NCBI GenBank assembly: GCA_026014875.1
Contig: JAOZHO010000028.1
Location: forward strand, 59,445-123,444
Reading direction: 5' to 3'
Source of the DNA: Candidatus Bathyarchaeota archaeon
Lineage (GTDB): Archaea; Thermoproteota; Bathyarchaeia; TCS64
Length of the DNA: 64,000 nt
The notes under the pieces are model-generated. The model made no database searches, was not told the origin of the DNA, and worked only from the letters and a program-made list of their open reading frames with translations. Within the stretch, counting starts at the first letter, position 1. Every line of letters starts with the position of its first letter. Positions 57,999 to 64,000 of the stretch are shown here, one piece after another. A program made the position numbers and the translations under genes.

Positions 57999-59627
57999 TT
58001 GACGAAGTATGTTTTTATTACGGGGGGCGTGCTGAGCGGCCTCGGGAAAGGTCTGGTCACCTGCTCCGTCGGGAAGATGCTCCAGGCACGGGGGTTCGAC
58101 GTGAGCGCAGTCAAGTGCGATCCGTACCTCAACGTGGACGCGGGGACCATGAACCCCTACATCCACGGCGAGGTATTCGTCCTCGACGACGGCTACGAGA
58201 CCGACATGGACCTGGGGGCCTACGAGAGGTTCCTCGGGGTGGAGCTCACGGGGCTCAACAACATCACCTCGGGCCAGGTCTACCAGCACGTCATCCAAGA
58301 GGAGAGGGAGGGGGGGTACCTGGGCCACTGCGTCCAGATCATCCCCCACGTCACAGACGAGATCAAGCGCCGCCTCCGGCTGGTGGCGGATAAGACGGGC
58401 GCCGATGTTCTCCTCGTGGAGTGCGGGGGCACCGTGGGGGACATCGAGGGGCTCCCCTTCCTCGAGTCCTTCAGGCAAATGAGGCTCGAGGAGCCCCGGG
58501 GGGACACCCTCCTGGTGCACGTCACCCTTGTCCCCACCCTCGACGCGGTGGGGGAGCCCAAGACGAAGCCCACACAGCACAGCGTCAAGGAGCTGAGGGC
58601 CATAGGTCTCCAGCCCGACCTCATCGTCGCCAGGACCCAGGGGGACCCCCTCCCCGAGGACCCCAAGAGGAAGATCGCCCTCTACTGCAGCGTCGAGGAG
58701 AAGGCCGTGTTCTCCTCGGTCGATGTGGAGACCCTCTACGAGCTGCCCCTGGTCCTGGAGGAGCAGGGCATGGGCGACGTGGTGTGCGGCTACCTGGGCC
58801 TCAAGGACTGCGCGCTAGACTGGTCCGAGTGGGAGAACATGGTTCGGGCCTTCAAGGAGCCCACCGAGACGGTGAAGATCGCTATGTGCGGCAAGTACGC
58901 CGAGCTCGCCGACTGCTACGTGAGCGTCAACGAGGCGCTGCGCCACGCCGCGGCGAAGGCGGGGTGCCGGGTGCAGATTGACTGGATAGAGACCGAGTTC
59001 TTCGAGGAGGACATCAGGCAGGTGAAGGTCCTCGAGGAGTACGACGGGGTCCTGGTCCCCGGGGGCTTCGGGCAGCGAGGCGCCGAGGGGAAGATCATCG
59101 CCATCAACCACTGCCGCACCCAGAACCAGCCCTTCCTAGGCATATGCTACGGGTTCCAGCTCGCCACAGTGGAGTACGCCCGGTACGTGGTGGGCCTCGA
59201 GGGCGCCGCGAGCACCGAGTGCGTGCCCGAGACCCCCCACCCGGTCATCGACCTGCTGCCCGAGCAGAAGGAGGTCAGCGAGCTCGGGGGCACCATGAGG
59301 CTCGGGGCGAACCCCGTGATCCTAGAGGAGGGGAGCCTCCCCCACAAGCTGTATGGCTCCACGGAGATCAGAGAGCGCCACAGGCACAGGTGGGAGGTGA
59401 ACCCGGAATACTGGGAACGGCTGGAGAAGGGCGGGGCGGTCTTCCCCGGGTGGAGCCCTGATAAGGGGCTCAAGGAGATTCTCTGGCTGCCGGAGCTCTA
59501 CTTCTTCCTGGGCACCCAGTTCCACCCAGAGTTCAAGAGCCGCCCCTGGAGCCCCTCGCCCCCCTACTACGGCCTCGTGAAGGCGAGCCTCGACAGGAAG
59601 AGGGGGAAGCCCAGACCCGAGTTCTAA
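57999..59627 (+). CDS. pyrG: CTP synthase
   Basis: 542 residues, standard length. Makes CTP from UTP, ATP and glutamine. The synthase domain starts TKYVFITGGVLSGLGKG, with KCDPYLNVDAGTMNPYIHGE and ECGGTVGDIEGLPFLE. The glutaminase domain has Cys 383 in GICYGFQLA and His/Glu in GTQFHPEFKSRPW. Usual glutaminase loops read GICLGMQ; here Tyr-Gly-Phe replaces Leu-Gly-Met, a mild change. TTG 57999 has AGGTC 7 nt before it and gives the standard N-terminus. An ATG at 57963 lies before the expected transcription start. Confidence 0.96.
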   Translation: MTKYVFITGGVLSGLGKGLVTCSVGKMLQARGFDVSAVKCDPYLNVDAGTMNPYIHGEVFVLDDGYETDMDLGAYERFLGVELTGLNNITSGQVYQHVIQEEREGGYLGHCVQIIPHVTDEIKRRLRLVADKTGADVLLVECGGTVGDIEGLPFLESFRQMRLEEPRGDTLLVHVTLVPTLDAVGEPKTKPTQHSVKELRAIGLQPDLIVARTQGDPLPEDPKRKIALYCSVEEKAVFSSVDVETLYELPLVLEEQGMGDVVCGYLGLKDCALDWSEWENMVRAFKEPTETVKIAMCGKYAELADCYVSVNEALRHAAAKAGCRVQIDWIETEFFEEDIRQVKVLEEYDGVLVPGGFGQRGAEGKIIAINHCRTQNQPFLGICYGFQLATVEYARYVVGLEGAASTECVPETPHPVIDLLPEQKEVSELGGTMRLGANPVILEEGSLPHKLYGSTEIRERHRHRWEVNPEYWERLEKGGAVFPGWSPDKGLKEILWLPELYFFLGTQFHPEFKSRPWSPSPPYYGLVKASLDRKRGKPRPEF

Positions 59628-59733
59628 ACCCTTTTCTCCTCTTTGTTCTATCCTCTAGAACATTTTCATCGCATTGTTCGAATATGTGGTATTATACCAA
59701 ACCCTCCGGGCATTATCGGAGAGGTAGAAACGT

Positions 59734-60462
59734 ATGAATGGTAAAATGAGCCTGGTGCTCGCCCTCCTAGTAGCCTTCGCAGCGTCGGCCGTGGTACTCA
59801 ACGCGTACGACCCGGGGAACGGGATCATCTCGGATGAGGAAGCGGCTTTGCAGATAGCCAAACACTTCATCATGAACGCCCCGACCTACGCCTTCGACGG
59901 CATCGACGGGACCCTCCTGTTGATTCAGACGACGAGTCTCGAGAGCTGGCCAGTCCAGTATGTCGTGATACTCTCCTTCGAGTCCAGCCACGCAGGATAC
60001 GGCGACCGATCCGGCGAGATGGTCGCCCAGGTCGTGACGACCCACGTCGTGACGGTGAAGGTGGTGAACGGCGAGGTCGTGCAGGCCGTCATCGACGATA
60101 TCTGGAATGAACTCGACCAGCGAGATCATTGTTTCAACGATGATGTTCCCCAAGACACGATCATATCCCCGGAGACCGCGGTGAACAAGGCCGTAAACTT
60201 CATCGCCCGGAGCCACGAGCTGGACGAGGTCGCAGTCTCCTCGAGATGGAGCGTCGAGGACCTCACCCTCCGGGGGATGGTCGGATCATCGACCCAGAGA
60301 TTCACCGGGAGCGGCTGGACGATAACCGTCAGCTGGTCCGTGGTGAGGTTCCCGGTCTACAGCGTCGAGGCCGAATACGACGGCGCGACAGCCTTCCAGT
60401 GGGAGGGCAGTGTGGACCACCGGGGCGGCGTGGAAGAGCTCGGCTTCGAGCTCGCCAAGTGA
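59734..60462 (+). CDS. exported or membrane-anchored protein, PepSY-like repeats
   Basis: 242 residues with one N-terminal hydrophobic segment (MSLVLALLVAFAASAVVLNA) that acts as signal or anchor. The rest is soluble. Two similar helix openings (SDEEAALQIAKHFIMNAPTY at about 32 and SPETAVNKAVNFIARSHELD at about 145), each followed by strands, look like two PepSY-type units. The function is unknown. An ATTATACC box near 59690 and a short leader. Neighbours give no hint. Confidence 0.6.
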   Translation: MNGKMSLVLALLVAFAASAVVLNAYDPGNGIISDEEAALQIAKHFIMNAPTYAFDGIDGTLLLIQTTSLESWPVQYVVILSFESSHAGYGDRSGEMVAQVVTTHVVTVKVVNGEVVQAVIDDIWNELDQRDHCFNDDVPQDTIISPETAVNKAVNFIARSHELDEVAVSSRWSVEDLTLRGMVGSSTQRFTGSGWTITVSWSVVRFPVYSVEAEYDGATAFQWEGSVDHRGGVEELGFELAK

Positions 60463-60495
60463 CCCCCCGGGATCAACTCTTTTTCTTATCTTTTT

Positions 60496-60918
60496 TCAGT
60501 TTTCTTCGGGCTCCACGATGACGGCTGTCCCCGTCGCGGAGATAACCACTATGCCCATCTGGAAGCCCACGTCTGAGGTCTCCAGGTCGAGCCCCACCAC
60601 GGCGTTGGCCCCCCTCGCGATGGCCTTATCCTTCACCCTCTCCATGGCCTCCATCCTGGCCTTCTCGAGCTCCGTGGTGAATGCGGTGACCTCCCCTCCG
60701 AACATGGACTCGATGCCGGCCATGAACTTCCCGAGAATCCCCCGGGTCCTGGGGGTGAGCCCCGTCACGACTCCGAGGACCTTCAAGATTCTGTAGCCCT
60801 GGATGGTGGGCGTCGTGGCCATGATGAATCCGGGGGCGTCGGGGGAGGCGGAAGCTCCGCATCTCGAGCAGAACTTGTCGCTGTCATTGATCTCGGCTCC
60901 GCATATCTGGCAGTTCAT
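60496..60918 (-). CDS. YbjQ/DUF74-family protein with N-terminal zinc ribbon
   Basis: 140 residues. The N-terminus has a zinc ribbon (CQICGAEIN, then FCSRCGA) and the body is a YbjQ (heavy-metal-binding-like, PF01906) domain: VLGVVTGLTPRTRG, ELEKARMEAMERVKDKAIAR, GANAVVGLDLETSDVG and VISATGTAVIVEP. YbjQ proteins form pentamers of unclear function. The fused zinc ribbon is a frequent archaeal variant. Confidence 0.82.
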   Translation of the reverse strand: MNCQICGAEINDSDKFCSRCGASASPDAPGFIMATTPTIQGYRILKVLGVVTGLTPRTRGILGKFMAGIESMFGGEVTAFTTELEKARMEAMERVKDKAIARGANAVVGLDLETSDVGFQMGIVVISATGTAVIVEPEEN

Positions 60919-60974
60919 GCATCAATCACTGGGAACGACTAGGGGGGGCTCTCATATATTTCCGATCCAGGGCC

Positions 60975-61364
60975 TCAGAGGCCGTAGGGCTTCTTCAGCC
61001 ACTCCAGTATCTCCCCGACGTAGCCCTCGGGGTCCCTGAAGAGCATGGTCTTCATCCCCAGGTAGGGGGCCTCCTTGGGGGGCTGTGTGATCTCCACGCC
61101 GTTCGCCTCGAGGTGACTGTGCCACTCCTCGATGTCCTCCACGATGAATGTGAGCATCACCGGCTTCTCCTCCGATGCCTTGAGGTGGCCCTCGGCGCTG
61201 TCCACGATGCCCACGTGGGCGTTCCCCGCGGCCTTGTAGACCTTGGCGAACCCGACGTCCACCACCTTATCCAGGCCCATGACCTCCCCGTAGAACCTCT
61301 CAGCGGCGGCGAGGTCATGGTAGTAGGTGAACGTGATCATCCCCTCGATGTCGTTCATATCCAT
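60975..61364 (-). CDS. VOC (glyoxalase/bleomycin-resistance fold) protein
   Basis: 129 residues, one VOC unit pair. FTYYHDLAAAERFYGEVMG, VMLTFIVEDIEEWHSHLEANG and FRDPEGYVGEILEWL are typical, with Glu 118-region as a possible metal ligand. Substrate unknown. It is not similar enough to the VOC protein at 61984 to be a recent copy. Confidence 0.82.
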   Translation of the reverse strand: MDMNDIEGMITFTYYHDLAAAERFYGEVMGLDKVVDVGFAKVYKAAGNAHVGIVDSAEGHLKASEEKPVMLTFIVEDIEEWHSHLEANGVEITQPPKEAPYLGMKTMLFRDPEGYVGEILEWLKKPYGL

Positions 61365-61567
61365 TGTCGCGACATGACTGCGGCTGATTCGATAAAATCC
61401 TTGCCGTACCGATGGTGGAGAAGGGGCGTTGAGGGGCTAGCCCTCTCTCGGGTAGACGACTTTGGTCTTGTGGATGTCGCCGGGATCGCAGGTGAGGATG
61501 TCTGTGTCCAACGAGCCTTCGCGCGCCGGAGGTGAATTGATTGGACAATAAAAAAATGGGTTTGGGA

Positions 61568-61747
61568 CTAGGCTGCGGGTTTACCGGCTTTTCCCCAGCC
61601 CGCCTTGTCGAAGTCCTGGATGATGACCGTCACCGCTTCCGGGGGGCACCCGCAAGCGTCGCAGACGGCCTTGGTCACCAGCTCGATGGTCTTCGCCTTG
61701 GTGGCGTCGTCCCTGCCTGCCCACCACTTGATCTCAACTAGAGGCAT
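61568..61747 (-). CDS. 4-oxalocrotonate tautomerase-like protein
   Basis: 59 residues. The mature N-terminal Pro, the catalytic base of this family, follows the start Met directly (MPLVEIKWWAGRDDATKAKT). IELVTKAVCDACGCPPEAVT and VIIQDFDKAGWGKAG complete the fold. Such enzymes move double bonds in keto acids and form hexamers. The ATG is followed by family-typical spacing, so the start is firm. The CACG region (Cys 29, 32, 34) is unusual but may be incidental. Confidence 0.85.
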   Translation of the reverse strand: MPLVEIKWWAGRDDATKAKTIELVTKAVCDACGCPPEAVTVIIQDFDKAGWGKAGKPAA

Positions 61748-61983
61748 AGTGGATCAATCTATAGTTGCCTCGACCGGTTAAGAGCGTTTCCAGTAAGGTC
61801 TCGAATTCACGTCAATTTGGCTGTGCGCGAGAGTGTTGAGTGCAAGTATTTTCCGCGCAAGCGGTCAATTCAGAATATATCGCGAGTGAACAAGATTTTG
61901 AGCGTGCAAGCGTTGGGGGCGCGGTGCGCTTTTTTTAATTACATCAAGGGGATATTTGCATGTCATTGGAGAGGAGAATGAAG

Positions 61984-62445
61984 ATGAAAGGAATAGAGCA
62001 TACCTGCATATCGGTCAGTGATCTGGAACGATCGATAGAGTTTTACAAAAAACTTGGATTCGAAATCTTGCGAAAAACCACCAGGCCTCACGCAATGATG
62101 TATCTAGGAAACGATATCTTGGAGATTATTCCTCGGTTAGAAGACGATAGGAGAAACGGATTTTCGCCTCCATTTCCATATCATATAGCTTTCTACACCG
62201 ACGATCTCGATGAGGATGTGAGAAGGCTCAATGAGCACGGCATCGAAATCTTACAGGTCACCACGATGTCTCGTTCACAGCAATCTAGCCCGGATGCTCG
62301 AATAATAGAGCACGCCGAACCCGAGCCTTCAGACCAAAAATTATTAGGATGCATGATTCCCTCCGAGGATGAGGACCAGCCGTGGAGGGTTGTGAGGTTC
62401 AAGGATCCAGACGGGATAAACCTTGAGATCTGGCAACGACGATAA
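61984..62445 (+). CDS. VOC (glyoxalase fold) protein
   Basis: 153 residues. KGIEHTCISVSDLERSIEFY, then KKLGFEILRKT, FPYHIAFYTDDLDEDVRRLN, and FKDPDGINLEIWQ define the fold, with metal-site positions at His 5 and the final Glu. A methylmalonyl-CoA epimerase or dioxygenase-like role is possible. Lower GC than its neighbours and many A-rich codons suggest transfer. ATG 61984 has GGAGA 6 nt before it. A TTTTTTTAATTAC box near 61933 puts transcription start past the ATG at 61960. Confidence 0.83.
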   Translation: MKGIEHTCISVSDLERSIEFYKKLGFEILRKTTRPHAMMYLGNDILEIIPRLEDDRRNGFSPPFPYHIAFYTDDLDEDVRRLNEHGIEILQVTTMSRSQQSSPDARIIEHAEPEPSDQKLLGCMIPSEDEDQPWRVVRFKDPDGINLEIWQRR

Positions 62446-62508
62446 ACGCGCGTGAGCGCCTTTCGTCGAAAGAGCATACATTTGAGAAGATTGCGGGGAG
62501 TGGGTTAG

Positions 62509-62610
62509 ATGAAGGCGTATGAAGATCTCACGCCTCGCGGAAAGCTGCGGAGGATGGGGCTGATCGCCCGGGCGCGGCTTAACCCATTCCACTCAGAAGC
62601 TCCCAAGATC
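62509..62610 (+). pseudogene. possible truncated gene, N-terminus of an APH-type kinase
   Basis: A ribosome site (GGGGAG) precedes an ATG that begins MKAYEDLTPRGKLRRMGLIA and RARLNPF. This resembles the opening of aminoglycoside-phosphotransferase/homoserine-kinase-like proteins. After about 30 codons the similarity stops and the frame reads as an overlap of the next gene. It looks like a gene start left after a deletion. Weak. Confidence 0.25.
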
Positions 62611-62675
62611 CGCTCTCCTCGGACGAGTATGCCAATGCTTTTCTACCAAAAAAAACTGAATGAGTCTGAGGGACC

Positions 62676-63623
62676 ATGGAAATCTGGGAGAGAATCGACA
62701 GCCCCTCCGACGAGGTCTTGGAGGCTCAAGCAGGCAGCACCGAGGAACTCCTCAACGTGAGGGCATGGGAGGTCGAGGAGAGCCCGACCCCCCTCGGCTA
62801 CACAGTCGTCAAAGGCTGGCCCAAGCTGCCCGACGGATGGATGCTGGGTCAAGTCGCGGGAGTCGCCACGGACAGCAAAGGGCGATACTATGTTTTCCAC
62901 CGGGGGGAGGGGGCGCCCCCTCTCATCTGCTTCGACAGGGCGGGAGAGGTGATCCGCTCCTGGGGTGTGGGCGTGTTCGTAAGGCCCCACATGGTGAAGT
63001 GCGATGGGGATGACAATATATGGGCGATAGACGACAACGGGCACGTCCTCTACCTGTACTCCCCCGAGGGGGAGGTACTGAGGACCCTGGGCACGAAGGG
63101 GGCACCGGGGGAGGACGGGAGCCACTTCGACAAACCCACGGACATCGCCTATGGCCGGGAAGGGGGTTTCTACGTCTCCGATGGATACGGGAACAAGCGG
63201 GTCGCCAGGTTCAACAAGGGCCTCAACTTCCAGGGCCAATGGGGCTCCGAGGGGGTGGAGCCGGGGCAGTTCGTCCTCCCCCACGCGATAACCACGGACG
63301 AGGAGGAGCGGGTATACGTCGCGGATCGGAACCGGTGGCGCGTCCAGATATTCAGCCCCGAAGGGAAGCAACTCAAAATGTGGACCCACATCGGGAAGCC
63401 CTTCGGAATAGTCTACGCGAGCGACGGATACCTGTACATCTGCGACGGGACAAACGCCAGAGTCACCAAGGTAGAAACATCGGGGAAGATCGTGGGCTTC
63501 TTCGGGACACCTAGTGACAACGCGGGTCAGATATCAACTGCCCACGACATATCAGTCGCACCCAACGGCGACATACTGCTGGGGCACCTGGACGGGAGAG
63601 CCCAGCTCTTCTCACTAGACTGA
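62676..63623 (+). CDS. NHL-repeat beta-propeller protein, amidating-lyase-like
   Basis: 315 residues with five to six NHL repeats: VAGVATDSKGRYYVFHR, HMVKCDGDDNIWAIDDNGH, PTDIAYGREGGFYVSDGYGN, PHAITTDEEERVYVADRNRW, PFGIVYASDGYLYICDGTNA, and AHDISVAPNGDILLGH. These blades resemble the propeller of peptidyl-hydroxyglycine amidating lyase, with SDGYGNKRVARF strongly so, but without a signal peptide. In archaea such proteins are of unknown function. GAGGGACC before the ATG is a fair ribosome site. Confidence 0.82.
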   Translation: MEIWERIDSPSDEVLEAQAGSTEELLNVRAWEVEESPTPLGYTVVKGWPKLPDGWMLGQVAGVATDSKGRYYVFHRGEGAPPLICFDRAGEVIRSWGVGVFVRPHMVKCDGDDNIWAIDDNGHVLYLYSPEGEVLRTLGTKGAPGEDGSHFDKPTDIAYGREGGFYVSDGYGNKRVARFNKGLNFQGQWGSEGVEPGQFVLPHAITTDEEERVYVADRNRWRVQIFSPEGKQLKMWTHIGKPFGIVYASDGYLYICDGTNARVTKVETSGKIVGFFGTPSDNAGQISTAHDISVAPNGDILLGHLDGRAQLFSLD

Positions 63624-63671
63624 GTGAATACGGATCTTCCACCGACTCAACGGCCAAAAAGAAGAAAAGAA

Positions 63672-63696
63672 TAAGCCAGTCAAGATTCGAACTCGT
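63672..63696 (-). other. tRNA T-arm-like fragment
   Basis: Read on the minus strand, GAGTTCGAATCTTGACTGGC has a T-loop core (GTTCGAATC) followed by an acceptor-like end. No D-arm, anticodon arm or matching 5' acceptor strand is found within 120 nt, so it is not a complete tRNA. It could be an integration scar or chance. Confidence 0.2.
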
Positions 63697-63849
63697 ATAC
63701 AGGCTCATCGAAAATTCATCTGAATCAAATAATCTACGCAGTGACACTCAACGACTCCAGAAAAGAGAGAGAGGGGGCACACCATCCACATATGAAAACA
63801 CCGCCAAACACCGGGAGCACCCTGAAAACACCCCCAACCAAACCACTCA

Positions 63850-64000
63850 AGCAAAACAGTAGCCATTCAGTAGCAAAACAGTAGCCATTCAGTAGCAAAA
63901 CAGTAGCCATTCAGTAGCAAAACAGTAGCCATTCAGTAGCAAAACAGTAGCCATTCAGTAGCAAAACAGTAGCCATTCAGTAGCAAAACAGTAGCCATTC
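63850..64000. repeat. 22-bp tandem repeat array running off the window end
   Basis: About 6.9 copies of a 22-bp unit, itself two 11-mers that share CAGTAGC: CAGTAGCAAAA and CAGTAGCCATT. The copies look identical. There are no spacers, so it is not a CRISPR array. The bases before it (63780-63849) are A/C-rich and weakly repetitive (AAAACACC). The exact repeat at the edge suggests that assembly stopped here. Confidence 0.92.

Noticed and set aside
61442..61545. Short minus-strand frame ending KTKVVYPREG
   Set aside because: Only about 24 codons from a TTG without a ribosome site; it may be chance or a remnant, too weak to call.
61315..61548. 77-codon minus-strand frame overlapping the VOC gene start
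   Set aside because: Arg/His-rich shadow; the VOC protein explains the overlap.
63850..64000. CRISPR array
   Set aside because: The repeats are 22 bp, directly adjacent, with no spacers.

Overview
The window reads as a piece of an archaeal chromosome. It carries a TATA-box binding protein, a NurA-HerA end-resection pair, an archaeal/eukaryotic-type prolyl-tRNA synthetase ending in Tyr, TATA-like boxes about 25 nt before many starts, Shine-Dalgarno sites of the GGTGA/GGAGG type, and frequent TTG and GTG starts. The GC-rich, tightly packed genes and the mix of ADP-forming acyl-CoA synthetase, NADH-linked Fe-S oxidoreductase and peptide uptake suggest an anaerobic TACK-type archaeon, perhaps Bathyarchaeia. 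That placement is inference; no rRNA is present to confirm it. The last 150 bases are a 22-bp tandem repeat that runs off the end, which looks like a contig boundary.

Region 1-9 kb: a partial TldD protease, a 2-hydroxyacid dehydrogenase, a ZIP metal transporter, a flavin-binding PPOX protein, a frameshifted amidase with its small AtzG-like partner, a membrane protein resembling an inactivated site-2 protease, then a Cys-rich small protein translationally coupled to TBP. Region 9-15 kb: a minus-strand redox operon (NuoE-like, NuoF-like, a NuoG/GltD fusion, a 41-residue Cys protein, a formate/nitrite channel). Region 15-33 kb: acyl-CoA synthetase/acetyltransferase fusion, two AstE/AspA-type deacylases around a small membrane protein, a Dpp/Opp ABC importer without a binding protein, an amidohydrolase, two PLP aminotransferases, a Rossmann dehydrogenase and an M28 peptidase. 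Together these look like uptake and breakdown of peptides or acylated amino acids.

Region 33-39 kb: seven small winged-helix proteins in a row beside NurA-HerA, then a decayed DUF166 gene and a NUDIX hydrolase. Region 39-44.7 kb: carbamoyl-phosphate and nucleotide metabolism (YgeW-like carbamoyltransferase, carbamate kinase, aspartate carbamoyltransferase, adenosine-specific kinase family protein, adenylate kinase) with a methyltransferase and a DUF2905 protein.

Region 44.7-52.8 kb is the most unusual. It holds an 884-residue tubulin/FtsZ-superfamily GTPase with intact GGAGTN and GGGTGSG motifs and a long helical C-terminus, an upstream single-pass membrane protein, a convergent protein that looks like a degenerate tubulin homologue, a polytopic membrane protein with a large helical cytoplasmic part, and a small-domain/coiled-coil protein. 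It has the layout of a membrane-linked cytoskeletal system that I do not recognise.

Region 52.8-64 kb: prolyl-tRNA synthetase, GpmI phosphoglycerate mutase, DUF1846 protein, CTP synthase, a secreted protein, a YbjQ-type protein, two VOC proteins, a tautomerase, an NHL-repeat protein and the terminal repeat array.
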